DNA of 64,000 nt. Source: Flavobacterium aquicola (GTDB lineage: Bacteria; Bacteroidota; Bacteroidia; Flavobacteriales; Flavobacteriaceae). Below the pieces are notes generated by a model. It was not told where the DNA came from. It did not search any database and saw only the letters and a list, made by a program, of their open reading frames with translations. Every line of letters begins with the position of its first letter. The first letter of the stretch is position 1. Below, one piece after another: positions 36,636-46,088 of the stretch. A program made the position numbers and the translations under genes. Location of the stretch: NCBI RefSeq assembly GCF_003385115.1, contig NZ_QUNI01000016.1:58984-122983 (forward strand). Reading direction: 5' to 3'.

Positions 36636-37460
36636 CTATTTAAAAACTACACCGAATTTTTTAGCCTCAGCTTTAGCTTCTGGAATTAGTCTTTTTATAT
36701 TAGTAATTCTCGTTGCATCCGCAGGGTGAGTACTCATAAATTCAGGAGGTTTAGTACCACCGCTGTTTGATGCCATTCTTTCCCAAAATGCCAATGCATA
36801 TTCAGGATTGTAACCCGCAATTGCCATAAGTGTTAATCCTATTTTATCAGCTTCATTTTCATAGCTTCTGCTAAATGGAAGCATAACTCCTACCTGAGAA
36901 CCTATTCCATAATACTGCTGCCACATTTGCTGCTGTTCGGCACTTTTATTTCCTGTTGCTACAGCAACTCCTACCGCACCAAGTTCCTGCAGCTGTCCGG
37001 CACTCATTCTTTGCGCACCATGATTTGCCAAAGCATGCGATACTTCATGTCCCATAACTGTTGCTAATCCTGCATCATCTTTGGTAATTGGCAAAATCCC
37101 GGAATATACTACAATTTTCCCTCCCGGCATACACCAAGCATTAACTTCCTTGCCTTCGACCAGCTTATATTCCCATTGATAGCCGTTCAAATAATCCGAA
37201 TATCCATTGGCTTTTAACCAGCGTTCAGCTGCCGATTTGATTTTTACACCAACATTTTCAACACGTTTCGCATCTGGTGTACCGACAATAACTTTATTCT
37301 CTTTTAGAAAAGTTCCATATTGCTGGAATGAAGACGGAAACAACTGGCTGTTAGATACAAAATTTAAGCTCTTTTTTCCAGTAAACGGATTTTGGGCGCA
37401 TGATAAAACCAGCGCTATTATACAAATCGCAGCTCCTAGTAATGATACGTACTTTTTCAT
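36636..37460 (-). CDS. M48-family metalloprotease lipoprotein (BepA/Oma1-like)
   Basis: This 274-residue zinc metalloprotease has a lipoprotein signal (ALVLSCAQN, lipobox Cys at about 21), the catalytic motif VMGHEVSHALANHGAQR (HExxH), and a downstream SRSYENEADKIGLTLM (ExxxD third ligand). It probably works in the periplasm on misfolded outer-membrane proteins, as Oma1/BepA relatives do, but without the TPR domain of BepA. A -7 box TAATTTTG lies just upstream of its start. It is transcribed alone. Confidence 0.9.
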   Translation of the reverse strand: MKKYVSLLGAAICIIALVLSCAQNPFTGKKSLNFVSNSQLFPSSFQQYGTFLKENKVIVGTPDAKRVENVGVKIKSAAERWLKANGYSDYLNGYQWEYKLVEGKEVNAWCMPGGKIVVYSGILPITKDDAGLATVMGHEVSHALANHGAQRMSAGQLQELGAVGVAVATGNKSAEQQQMWQQYYGIGSQVGVMLPFSRSYENEADKIGLTLMAIAGYNPEYALAFWERMASNSGGTKPPEFMSTHPADATRITNIKRLIPEAKAEAKKFGVVFK

Positions 37461-37598
37461 AAATAAAATTTAAGATATTTAAACAAAATTACAGTGAATT
37501 AGGCTGATTAAATTTACAAAATAAAATCAAAAAGTATCAATATTTTTAGGCTGTCAATTGTCTTCTTTAATCTTACTTAGAAACTTAATCTTCTCTTT

Positions 37599-39632
37599 TT
37601 AATTCTTCACAATAGTTTTTGTTTCTCCATTTGAAAAAAGAACCGAGTACTGATCGTCTTTTTCAGAATAGCTGATGTTTTTAACAGGCATCAATTCTTT
37701 ATCTGTAAACTTTTCTCCAGATTTTTTCCATAACATCAACGCTGCATAAACATCAGACTGCGCTTTTTTTGGAACAAAACTATTGACAGCATTAATCACC
37801 TTGCTGTTTACTGCTTCGGGATGCAGGTTTTTAGCAGCCACTACTTCTGTTTTATCCCAGCCCAGCAGCGGAATCATGGCCAGCTGATATTTTCCATTAT
37901 CAATAATTGTGACATTATATCCTTTTACTTTTCTGTTTATGGTTAAAATTTCCTTGTTCAATTGTGGCAGGGCATAATGTCCTAACCGCACTTCTGCAGC
38001 ATCTGTACTGCTGTTTCTGTCTATTCTTAAAATTCCGTTTGGCAAAGGAATATCTGCCAGATTCATTTTAATATTTTCATTGGTTTCAAGAACTGCATCT
38101 CGATAGTATATGCCATTTTCAAACTTCTTGAATGTAAACAGACGCAGCGGTTCCCATTCTCCTGCTTTATTTTTAAAAACATAATTCATTGCAACTTCAC
38201 CATTTTTACCATCTGCCTGCCAGAGAAAAGCACTGTTATAAGACAGGCGGTTGTAATTTTCTGTCGATCTGAATCCCTGCCAGTCATCTTTTTTCTTTTC
38301 ATGGCACCAAGCCCGAACTTCTGAAGCACCTATTGCCGGATAATCAGTAATCAAGATTTTAGAACCATTTTCAAATTTATTATAAACCTGATCTTTTTTA
38401 AACTCCGTTTCCCATGCGCCTTCATTTTCTTTTGCTGTCCAGAAAGGGCTGTCATCCGGAACTAAAAGCCCCAAAAAAGCTTTCCCCATCCAATAAACGC
38501 TTCCTCTGCAGCTATAGTTTTGCACCGCTGGCTCAAAAGCACCATAAAAACCTAAGGTTGGCACATTATCTTTCATAAAATCGGGATGCTGCAAAAACTG
38601 CTTAATAACTCCCGATGAGATTCTTCTCATCCAGCCGTAATTTACTTTAGGATCATTTTCAAATCCCATCAGCGGAAAAGGAATTATCGATCCTATTCTA
38701 TAACTGATGCTTCTCCCCCACATAACCATTTTACCATCACGGCTAAAGAGGTAAGGATAATTGGCTTTTAAATCATTAAAATTAGCTTTAAACTGTAAAG
38801 CAATTTCAGGATAATATTTGTTTCCAAAATATTCTGACCATACAGCTCCATACATCTGGAAAGCCCACATGCTGTAATAATCATAAGCAGGACTGTCATT
38901 ATACCAGCCTTCACCTCTATAATGACCTAATGATTTCTGCAGATATTCAACTAATAATTTTTCATTCACCTGATAACCATGCTCTTTGAAAAAACTTAAA
39001 ATAAAAATATTAAAGAACTTCCAATTAGAATCTACAGTTGGACCGTCTCCATAACTAAGCATAGATTTAGCTAATGCATCTTTCTGTTCTTGTGGCAGAG
39101 GATTCCATAAAACTTCTGGATTTGTAAGTAAGGACAATGACAATGCCCCAAACTCAACTAAGTTTTGATTAGGTCCGCCGTCTTTTGCTCTTGGAACAAT
39201 ATAAGAAGGGCTGCTCGGATCAATTAATTTTCCTATTTGATACCTGTAATAATCACCCACCTTGATGTTATTAATTACCAAATTAGGATTCTCTTTTAAG
39301 AGCGGAGAGGCAATAAATAAGGTTCTGCAGAGTCCCTCCAGTTTTTCTGTTGGAACCCTTGATTCATCCTGCGGATAGCTCACGCCCGGCTGTTTCGGAA
39401 ACTTCATAGGATCATCCAAGGTATGGATATAACTGAAAGCTCCTTTTAATAAATACAATGCAGCATCTTTCCAATGCTGTTTGGTCATCCCTGTATAAGG
39501 ACTTACAGCAAAATCAGGATTGCTGATTTCAAAAATGTTATTTTGAGCTTTGTTCTGGAATTTTTCCTGCTGTTGCGCCGATGCTGTCAGACAAATCAGG
39601 AACATGTATATTGATAATGATCTTTTCTTCAT
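37599..39632 (-). CDS. Exported DUF2264 domain protein
   Basis: This 677-residue protein has a signal peptide ending TASAQ and a DUF2264 domain covering most of the chain: GMTKQHWKDAALYLLKGAFSYI, RVPTEKLEGLCRTLFIASPLL, and the WKFFNIFIL / GWYNDSPAYDYYSMWAFQMYGAVWSEYFG region. The fold is an alpha/alpha-barrel plus a beta domain, as in some polysaccharide lyases and unsaturated-glucuronyl hydrolases. CAZy has placed DUF2264 proteins in a glycosidase family, as I recall, but the substrate here cannot be told. No SusC/D genes are adjacent. Confidence 0.82.
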   Translation of the reverse strand: MKKRSLSIYMFLICLTASAQQQEKFQNKAQNNIFEISNPDFAVSPYTGMTKQHWKDAALYLLKGAFSYIHTLDDPMKFPKQPGVSYPQDESRVPTEKLEGLCRTLFIASPLLKENPNLVINNIKVGDYYRYQIGKLIDPSSPSYIVPRAKDGGPNQNLVEFGALSLSLLTNPEVLWNPLPQEQKDALAKSMLSYGDGPTVDSNWKFFNIFILSFFKEHGYQVNEKLLVEYLQKSLGHYRGEGWYNDSPAYDYYSMWAFQMYGAVWSEYFGNKYYPEIALQFKANFNDLKANYPYLFSRDGKMVMWGRSISYRIGSIIPFPLMGFENDPKVNYGWMRRISSGVIKQFLQHPDFMKDNVPTLGFYGAFEPAVQNYSCRGSVYWMGKAFLGLLVPDDSPFWTAKENEGAWETEFKKDQVYNKFENGSKILITDYPAIGASEVRAWCHEKKKDDWQGFRSTENYNRLSYNSAFLWQADGKNGEVAMNYVFKNKAGEWEPLRLFTFKKFENGIYYRDAVLETNENIKMNLADIPLPNGILRIDRNSSTDAAEVRLGHYALPQLNKEILTINRKVKGYNVTIIDNGKYQLAMIPLLGWDKTEVVAAKNLHPEAVNSKVINAVNSFVPKKAQSDVYAALMLWKKSGEKFTDKELMPVKNISYSEKDDQYSVLFSNGETKTIVKN

Positions 39633-39745
39633 ATTGTATTAAAAAAGTTAGCATATTTACTTCTGTAAAAATAAAGCATATACTTATGATTTAATATTTT
39701 TTTTGAAAATAGAATAAATATCTGAACAAATTATTTTGCAAAAAA

Positions 39746-39780
39746 CAAAAACCCAAACCGAATATCGGTTTGGGTTTTTG
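39746..39780 (-). terminator. Terminator of the blaI/blaR1-like operon
   Basis: CAAAAACCCAAACCG and CGGTTTGGGTTTTTG form a perfect 15-bp stem around AATAT. It lies about 54 bp past the stop at 39834 and reads out into an A/T-rich tail on the minus strand. Confidence 0.8.
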
Positions 39781-39833
39781 CTCACATTTTAGTCTTACAG
39801 CCTGATTGTTTTTTAGAATAACTGAATTTTTTC

Positions 39834-41918
39834 TTAATTAATGCCTACAACGGCTTTCAATTCTATATACTTTTCAAGAGTTTTAAAGTTATGTCCCTTT
39901 TCTTTCATAGACTTAATAAAGCTTGGCGAAACTCCCATTGCTCTGGCACCAATGATATTGTCTATATCCAGATCATTAAACCCTAACGCTTGATATTCGG
40001 CAATCATTTCAGCAGTTATGTTTTGAGATTTCAACGCAAAGACATCATCCGGTTTAAGATTTTTATAGCCTATCTTTTCAAATTCGGCTATATATTTTGG
40101 AGTAATGTTCATCGATTTTAAGGCTAATAAATCATCAGGCTTGAGATTGCTGTAACCTACTTTTCCAAACTCATCTATAAATGCTGGAGTAATATTCATC
40201 GATTTAAAAGATATAAGATCATCGTTCGAAAGATTATTATATCCTAGGGCTTTAAAAGAATCAATAAATTTTTTATCAATATCCATCGATTTAAATGCTA
40301 TGATATTGTCTCCGGTTTCATCATTGTCATTACCAATGGTCGAATTATGAAAATCGGTAATGAATTTGCCGTTAATACCTTGAGACTTTAATGCAATAAT
40401 ATTATCGGCCGAAATGTTTTTGTAACCAGCCTGACGTATCTCATCGATAAAAGCTTTATCTATTCCCATAGATTTAAAAGGAATCAAATCTTCCAGATCA
40501 AAATCAGGAATTCCTGCCTGTTTCATTGAAGCAACATAATTTTCATTTACATCCAATGATACCAAAGGAATCAATTGATCTTTGTCAATATCCTTGTAAC
40601 CATTTTTCTTCAGCATTTTTACATACGAAGTTTTTACATTTACCATAAAGAAAACCATAAGATCACTTTCATCCGAAACGGTAACTCCTTCTTTAGCCAA
40701 ATCTTTAACAAAGTTTTTATCAGACGTAAATTTATAAGTTCCCATTCCGTTGTTTCCTTCAAATTTTCCTTCGAAATGCATGATTCCTGCTTCTCTGCTT
40801 AAGGTAAATTCGCCTTTCATGTCCTTTGTAAATCCTTTTAATTCACTCAGCTGAAAAGTAGATGAAGAATTATTGTCCTCACCGCTTTTAAACTGAATAT
40901 TCACCATATTTCCTTTGATAACTGCAAACCAGCTTCCTTCGGTATCCATTCCGTTTTGAATGTTTGACTGCTCATTTGGCTTGTCGTTAAAATTTAGATT
41001 CTGACTCTGCGCTGCCGGCTGATTAAAAAGGCAGACAAACAAAATCAATACAGGCAGCAGGAAAAAATATTTCCATGCGGTGTGTACGCTTGATTTTTTT
41101 GAATTCATCATGATGATTCGTTTTTTGATTAATGATTGATTATAATTAGTTGTAAGACTCAACGGGAAATGGGGCGCCGCTACTTTGAGCAGGCTGAACT
41201 GATAATTCTCTTTTTCAACAGTGTCCTGCTGAAGCATTTTATCATCAGTCAAAAATTCTAGATTACTCTCCAATGCTTTTCGCCATTGCCATGCAAAAGG
41301 ATTAAACCACTGAAAAACAAGAACAATTTCGGCAAGCAATAAATCGATAGTATGTTTCTGCTCAATATGAATTTTTTCGTGCAGCAAAATCTGGCTGTAG
41401 GTCTCCCATTCGTATTTTTCGGGATTGATAAAGATATTATTAGCAAATGAACAAGGGGCTTTGTCACCTGTGATTTCGACAATCCGGAACTTCCCATCCT
41501 GAATCGCCGATAACGAATACGCTCTATATAATAACACAGTAGCCTGCATCAAAAAGTTAAGTGCAAAAATGATAACACCAAACCAATACAAATACACGAG
41601 CCATTGCAGTAACAAATCCAGATCGAATATTTGTTTTGTCTGCTCTGCAACAACTTCCTGAACAGGCGGTGATTGTAACTGAGCAGTTTTAATTTTGTCA
41701 ACCGCCACTTTTTTTACAGGAATATGTTCTGCTGCGACATCCTTTCTTAAGGATAATTCATGAGGAACCGGAAGCAGCGGCAGAATAAATGCCAAAATCA
41801 TGCAGCTAAGCAGAACAAACCTATTAAGGCGAAAGAACGTTTCTTTTTGCAGCAACAGCTTATAAAACAGAAGGCATGCAGAAAGAATGAGGGCTGTGTA
41901 CAAAATATAAGGTATCAT
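39834..41918 (-). CDS. BlaR1-like M56 metallopeptidase with C-terminal 29-residue repeats
   Basis: This 694-residue membrane protein has TM segments near 5-20, 35-50 and 100-125, a cytosolic M56 peptidase loop with HEKIHIEQKHTIDLLLAE (HExxH) and FQWFNPFAWQW, then TM4 around 285-305 (FFLLPVLILFVCLF). The exported part has a small beta domain (about 330-430) and about nine 29-residue repeats (about 430-694; for example NITPKYIAEFEKIGYKNLKP, DDVFALKSM). There is no penicillin-binding sensor domain. It overlaps the BlaI-like gene by 4 bp, and is expected to cleave that repressor on a signal perceived through the repeats. The ligand is unlikely to be a beta-lactam, by absence of that domain. Confidence 0.87.
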   Translation of the reverse strand: MIPYILYTALILSACLLFYKLLLQKETFFRLNRFVLLSCMILAFILPLLPVPHELSLRKDVAAEHIPVKKVAVDKIKTAQLQSPPVQEVVAEQTKQIFDLDLLLQWLVYLYWFGVIIFALNFLMQATVLLYRAYSLSAIQDGKFRIVEITGDKAPCSFANNIFINPEKYEWETYSQILLHEKIHIEQKHTIDLLLAEIVLVFQWFNPFAWQWRKALESNLEFLTDDKMLQQDTVEKENYQFSLLKVAAPHFPLSLTTNYNQSLIKKRIIMMNSKKSSVHTAWKYFFLLPVLILFVCLFNQPAAQSQNLNFNDKPNEQSNIQNGMDTEGSWFAVIKGNMVNIQFKSGEDNNSSSTFQLSELKGFTKDMKGEFTLSREAGIMHFEGKFEGNNGMGTYKFTSDKNFVKDLAKEGVTVSDESDLMVFFMVNVKTSYVKMLKKNGYKDIDKDQLIPLVSLDVNENYVASMKQAGIPDFDLEDLIPFKSMGIDKAFIDEIRQAGYKNISADNIIALKSQGINGKFITDFHNSTIGNDNDETGDNIIAFKSMDIDKKFIDSFKALGYNNLSNDDLISFKSMNITPAFIDEFGKVGYSNLKPDDLLALKSMNITPKYIAEFEKIGYKNLKPDDVFALKSQNITAEMIAEYQALGFNDLDIDNIIGARAMGVSPSFIKSMKEKGHNFKTLEKYIELKAVVGIN

Positions 41919-42277
41919 ACTTTATCTTTTTTAATGATGTTTACTATCTCATCCAATTCATTTTCGGTAAGCTTTTGTTCTTTTGCAAAAAAAGCAAGCA
42001 TTCTAGGATACGAATTGTCAAAATACTGGCTGACGATATCCTTCAGCGCAAACTGCTGATACTCTTCCCTGCTTATTACCGGAAAAAAACAATGCATATT
42101 CCCAGTAGTTTCAAAATTCAAAAAACCCTTTTCCGCCAATATCTTTACAATTGTCGCCACACTATTGTAATGCGGTTTCGGATCTGGCAGCAGTGGAATA
42201 ATATCTCTAATAAAAGCTTTATTCAAATCCCAAAAGACCTGCATAATCTGTTCTTCCCTTTTCGCTAATTTTATCAT
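41915..42277 (-). CDS. BlaI/MecI/CopY-family repressor
   Basis: This 120-residue winged-helix repressor has LAKREEQIMQVFWDLNKAFIRDI and PKPHYNSVATIVKILAEKGFL (recognition helix). The ATG at 42277 is chosen; an in-frame TTG seven codons earlier is less likely. It dimerises through the C-terminus and should bind the array of 14-bp boxes just upstream (42307-42380). The ATGA overlap with the M56 gene makes the two-gene operon certain. In this family the peptidase inactivates the repressor by cleavage. Confidence 0.9.
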   Translation of the reverse strand: MIKLAKREEQIMQVFWDLNKAFIRDIIPLLPDPKPHYNSVATIVKILAEKGFLNFETTGNMHCFFPVISREEYQQFALKDIVSQYFDNSYPRMLAFFAKEQKLTENELDEIVNIIKKDKV

Positions 42278-42304
42278 AGTATAAAAATCTTTTGACAAAT
42301 ATAA

Positions 42305-42380
42305 CTACTAATTAATTAGTAGCAAAACTAATTGATTAATATTTTAACTAATTCTTTAGTGGAGGTACTAATTCTTTAAT
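42305..42380. promoter_or_regulatory. Operator array: four 14-bp boxes at exact 20-bp period
   Basis: Boxes ACTAATTAATTAGT (42307), ACTAATTGATTAAT (42327), ACTAATTCTTTAGT (42347) and ACTAATTCTTTAAT (42367) start exactly 20 bp apart. The first lies in the perfect 18-bp palindrome CTACTAATTAATTAGTAG (42305-42322). The array is immediately upstream of the BlaI-like gene, so the boxes are on one helix face and suit cooperative autorepression. Confidence 0.8.
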
Positions 42381-42399
42381 AATACAGTTTGGAAATTAA

Positions 42400-42575
42400 G
42401 TGTGGTTAGGCTGCCTAAACAGGCTATCCACTGCAAGTCCGCAGTCATCGCCCAAAAAAACATAAACCCAAAACGAGCTTCCTTCGGTCGCTGTTTTGGG
42501 TTTTGTTTTTTAAGGACATTGCCTTTGCGGGCTTTCCGCTACTATCCTTGGCAGAAAGCGGAAACATTTCATAAA
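42400..42575. repeat. Candidate dispersed intergenic repeat with nested hairpins
   Basis: The 390-bp gap between the BlaI-like gene and the transglutaminase-like gene holds no convincing gene. It contains AAACCCAAAAC (42464-42474) facing GTTTTGGGTTT (42493-42503) and TTTCCGCT facing AGCGGAAA (about 42533-42562). The G+C content is clearly above the surroundings. It looks like a dispersed Flavobacterium-type repeat, a call made from resemblance only. Confidence 0.45.
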
Positions 42576-42771
42576 GAAATCTGTTTTATATTCAATAAAT
42601 CAAAAGTTATTTTTAATGATTTCTAAGAGTAACTTACTATATTTGAAGAGCAGAACAGTGACGTAAAACCTTTACAAATCGTTTCAAAAAGAGGAAGTAA
42701 ATCAACCAAAGTTGTTGTTCGTAAAATAAAGCAATTCAAACAGAAACGCGAAAACAAAAAATAAATAAACT

Positions 42772-43917
42772 ATGAAAATTAAAAGCACATTTATTGCAAT
42801 TATCTGTATTGTCTGTCAATTAACATATGCCCAAGAAAAGATTCCCGTAATAAAATCGACTTCGAAAAAAATTGATATTCGAGACGGAAAAAATTTAAGC
42901 ATACAAAATTGGACAATTTCTCCAGAACTAAATCCTGATGTTTACGAAACGAGTTCTTTGGGCCAAAAAGTGACTTTCATAACTGATAAAGATTCAATAG
43001 GTATAAAAATAAAAAAAGACACGAAATTTGACTTTATAATTCTGCTAAACGATTCAATAAAGGCAAAGACCCAAATAAGTTATAAAAGTGTACCCAACTA
43101 TTTAGAAAAACTGAAAGGAGCCCGTAAATACAATCTTTCTGATAGCAGATTTATACCAAACTTCAGTTATCAATCGATGGAAAATCCTAATCTCGTTAAA
43201 GTTAGAAAAGATTTAAAATTAGATTCTATTGCAGGAAAAGGAAATGAAGTATCACAAATCCTTAATTTACTGCATTGGGTTCACAACATAGTTAGACATG
43301 ATGGAGGCAGTAATAATCCAACATTAAAAAATGCTATCGATTTAATCAAAATCTGTAAAACCGAAAATCGAGGTATTAACTGCAGAATGATGGCAACTAT
43401 TCTTAATGAATGTTATTTATCGATGGGTATAAAATCAAGATACATAACCTGTATGCCAAAAGAGACCGAATTTGATGATTGTCACGTTATAAATATGGTC
43501 TATAGCAATGACTTGAAAAAATGGATTTGGGTTGACCCTACATTTGATGCTTATGTTATGGACGAAAAAGGAGAATTACTAGGACTTGCTGAAGTTCGGG
43601 AGAGATTAATAAACGGAAAAACACTAATCTTAAACCCAGAAGCAAATTGGAATAAACAGAATTCGCAAACCAAAGAGTATTATTTAGAAACGTATATGGC
43701 AAAAAATTTATACCGAATGAAAACACCATTAGTAAGTGAATACGATTCTGAAACTTCGAAAAAAGGAAAAGAAATCACTTACGTTGAACTCCTGCCATTG
43801 GATGGAATTGAACAAACTCCACAAAAGAAAGAGGAATACAATACTGCAACAGCTGTAAAAACAACAAACTACAAAACAAATAATCCGAATTTATTTTGGA
43901 CTGCACCCGAAAAATAA
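42772..43917 (+). CDS. Exported transglutaminase-like protein
   Basis: This 381-residue protein has a signal peptide (TFIAIICIVCQLTYAQ) and a transglutaminase-like core at about 155-265. The triad can be seen in order: Cys in RGINCRMMATILNE, His in DDCHVINMVY and Asp in WVDPTFDAYV. Such secreted cysteine enzymes may act as peptidases or cross-linkers, and the substrate is unknown. The region before the core (about 25-150) has no recognised domain. It is 72 bp upstream of an HD-domain gene that may be co-transcribed. Confidence 0.85.
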   Translation: MKIKSTFIAIICIVCQLTYAQEKIPVIKSTSKKIDIRDGKNLSIQNWTISPELNPDVYETSSLGQKVTFITDKDSIGIKIKKDTKFDFIILLNDSIKAKTQISYKSVPNYLEKLKGARKYNLSDSRFIPNFSYQSMENPNLVKVRKDLKLDSIAGKGNEVSQILNLLHWVHNIVRHDGGSNNPTLKNAIDLIKICKTENRGINCRMMATILNECYLSMGIKSRYITCMPKETEFDDCHVINMVYSNDLKKWIWVDPTFDAYVMDEKGELLGLAEVRERLINGKTLILNPEANWNKQNSQTKEYYLETYMAKNLYRMKTPLVSEYDSETSKKGKEITYVELLPLDGIEQTPQKKEEYNTATAVKTTNYKTNNPNLFWTAPEK

Positions 43918-43989
43918 TAATTCAATTTCATTGAATAAATTAAAATGACGATAAATAAATAGATAATAAAAACAGTACATCTTAAACAA

Positions 43990-44589
43990 ATGAAAACAGA
44001 CAATCTATTACAGCAGATCAATTTTATCAAAGAAATAGACAAGGTCAAATACATTCAGCGCAAAACAAAATTATTCAATAGTGACAGAAACGAAAATGAT
44101 GCAGAACATAGCTGGCACTTAGCTATGATGACCATTGTTCTAGCAGAACATTCGGATGTTCCGGTTGACATTTTAAAAGTTCTGAAAATGGTTTTAATAC
44201 ACGATATTGTCGAAATTGATGCTGGCGACACATTTATTTATGACACTGCCAAAAGCCATTCCAATACAGACGAAGAGAGAATAGCAGCAAATCGAATTTT
44301 CGGTCTGCTTCCTAAAGAGCAGGCAGACGAATTTATTTCGATTTGGGAAGAATTCGAAAGCGGACAAACTAACGAAGCTAAATTTGCTAAAACAATGGAC
44401 AGACTGGAACCGTTGCTCCAAAATGTTTCAAACAATGGCGGAACCTGGAAGGAATTTGATGTACCTTATGATAAAGTTTATGACAAAAAGAAAGTAATAA
44501 AGGATGGATCAGCTGCAATATGGGATTATGCAGAAAAGATAATAAACGAGAGCGTTGAGAAAGGTATTTTAAAGAAGACGTCCAAATAA
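43990..44589 (+). CDS. HD-domain hydrolase (YfbR/HDDC2-like nucleotidase)
   Basis: This 199-residue metal-dependent phosphohydrolase has the HD pattern AEHSWHLAMM (His), LIHDIVEIDAGD (His-Asp) and a later Asp near AKTMDRLEPLL. Length and motifs fit the HD_3 group with HDDC2 and YfbR, which remove phosphate from (deoxy)nucleoside monophosphates. It is cytosolic. The conserved catalytic residues all appear present. Confidence 0.88.
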   Translation: MKTDNLLQQINFIKEIDKVKYIQRKTKLFNSDRNENDAEHSWHLAMMTIVLAEHSDVPVDILKVLKMVLIHDIVEIDAGDTFIYDTAKSHSNTDEERIAANRIFGLLPKEQADEFISIWEEFESGQTNEAKFAKTMDRLEPLLQNVSNNGGTWKEFDVPYDKVYDKKKVIKDGSAAIWDYAEKIINESVEKGILKKTSK

Positions 44590-44712
44590 AAAAAATCTTA
44601 TTAAATACAAAGACCAAAATCTGATTTAAAAAAACTGCGGTATAAATTAATTTTGAAAAAAAATATAATAAACTGATACAGTTTAAATTAACAAAAGATT
44701 AATTCTATGATT

Positions 44713-45297
44713 TTAATTATTGATGGAAAGTATAAAATTTAATATCTCCTGAGTATTCAAAATATAATCCGGAGTTGTATTTAGAATGGCATTATTAGGC
44801 ATAAAAGGCATTTCTGCAGATGCTGGATCTTGAATAATAATGGTCCCTCCTGCTTTTTGAATTGCTTTTATTCCTTCTGTTCCATCGGCATTAGAGCCAG
44901 ACAGCAAAATGCCAACTAAATTTTTGCCGTAAACTTCTGCAGCAGATTCAAAAGATACATCAATGCTGGGTCTGCTGTAATTCACCTTTTCAGAAGTATC
45001 GAGTGCAAGCGTATCATTGTTTTCAAATAACAAATGATAATTTGATGGTGCAACGTACAGGAATCCTGGTAAAAAAGAAACTTTGTCTTCTATGATCCTG
45101 ACTGGTATTTTTGTTTTTATTTTTATTAATCCCTCTAAAGTCTGATCATCTCCTCCTCTTCTGTGAAGCACAATTACCAAGGCAAATGAATCAATTCTTG
45201 GAATAGCAGGCAATATATCCATTAAAGCATGTAAACTTCCGGCAGATCCTCCAATGATTACAACTTTGCAGTCTGATATTACTTTACTTTCTGCCAT
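44713..45297 (-). CDS. cheB: Stand-alone CheB-type methylesterase
   Basis: This 194-residue CheB catalytic domain lacks a receiver. The Ser (VIIGGSAGSLHAL), His (VIVLHRRGGDD) and Asp (LLSGSNADGTEGIKAI) of the triad are intact, unlike in the fusion at 14426. It should demethylate glutamyl esters made by the CheR encoded just upstream, whose gene it overlaps by 19 bp. No methyl-accepting receptor is encoded nearby, so the substrate is probably a kinase of this operon or an unknown protein. Confidence 0.9.
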   Translation of the reverse strand: MAESKVISDCKVVIIGGSAGSLHALMDILPAIPRIDSFALVIVLHRRGGDDQTLEGLIKIKTKIPVRIIEDKVSFLPGFLYVAPSNYHLLFENNDTLALDTSEKVNYSRPSIDVSFESAAEVYGKNLVGILLSGSNADGTEGIKAIQKAGGTIIIQDPASAEMPFMPNNAILNTTPDYILNTQEILNFILSINN

Positions 45298-46088
45298 ACT
45301 TTCTCTTTTTCTAATTGTTTGTACTTGCCGGAAGCTATAGAATATTTTATGGTTTCTTTTGTTCCCAAAGCCAAAAAACCTAACACAGACAGGCTTTCGT
45401 CAAATAAACTGATAGCTCTCTTCTGCAGATCATTATCGAAATAAATTAAAACATTGCGGCATAAAATCATATCAAATTCATTAAAAGAATGATCAGACAC
45501 TAAATTATGCTGTGAAAAGACCATTTTTGCTGTTAGATCCTGATTAAACTTTACATTCCCATAATTTGCAATATAATAGTTTGAAAAATCCTGCTGACCG
45601 CCGGAATCTCGATAGTTATCTGAATATTCTTTCATCATACGCAAAGGGAAAATACCTTTTTTCGCAGTTTCTAAAACCTTCGAATTAATATCGGTAGCAT
45701 ATATCAATGATCTGTCAAGCAGTCCAGCTTCTTTTAATAAAATTGCCATCGAATATACTTCTTCGCCAGTAGAACATCCTGCATGCCACAATCGGATAAA
45801 TGGTTTTGTTGCCAAAACAGGCAAAATTTCATTACGGACAATTTTATAGAAAGAAGGATCGCGGAACATTTCGGTTACATTGACCGTAATTTCATCAACA
45901 ACCCTTTTATAATATTCGGGATCGTATTTAACTTTTGATAAAAAATCATAAAAATTAGTGAAACCATCCAAAAGAAATATTCTAGTTACGCGTCTTTTTA
46001 GTGAAGCTTTGGAATAGCTTCCAAAATCAAAACCATAATATTCGTATACGTCATTAATAAAAGTTTCCAGTTCAATATCTGCTATCAT
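45279..46088 (-). CDS. cheR: CheR-type protein-glutamate methyltransferase
   Basis: This 269-residue CheR has a small N-terminal helical domain (to about 75) and a SAM-binding domain with LWHAGCSTGEEVYSMA and ILCRNVLIYFDNDLQKR. Both motifs are canonical, so it should be active. Its start overlaps the receiver gene by 4 bp and its end overlaps cheB by 19 bp, so the four-gene run is tightly coupled. No classical chemotaxis genes (cheA, cheW, mcp) are in the window. Confidence 0.92.
   Translation of the reverse strand: MIADIELETFINDVYEYYGFDFGSYSKASLKRRVTRIFLLDGFTNFYDFLSKVKYDPEYYKRVVDEITVNVTEMFRDPSFYKIVRNEILPVLATKPFIRLWHAGCSTGEEVYSMAILLKEAGLLDRSLIYATDINSKVLETAKKGIFPLRMMKEYSDNYRDSGGQQDFSNYYIANYGNVKFNQDLTAKMVFSQHNLVSDHSFNEFDMILCRNVLIYFDNDLQKRAISLFDESLSVLGFLALGTKETIKYSIASGKYKQLEKEKVWQKVK

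Noticed and set aside
37599..39632. Idea that DUF2264 and GH97 form a polysaccharide utilisation locus
   Set aside because: The two are 31 kb apart and neither has SusC/SusD, sigma/anti-sigma or other CAZyme neighbours in this window.
42402..42626. 74-residue frame in the gap after the BlaI-like gene
   Set aside because: Its translation is Cys-, Arg- and Phe-rich with no family features and spans the hairpin-bearing repeat block; likely non-coding.
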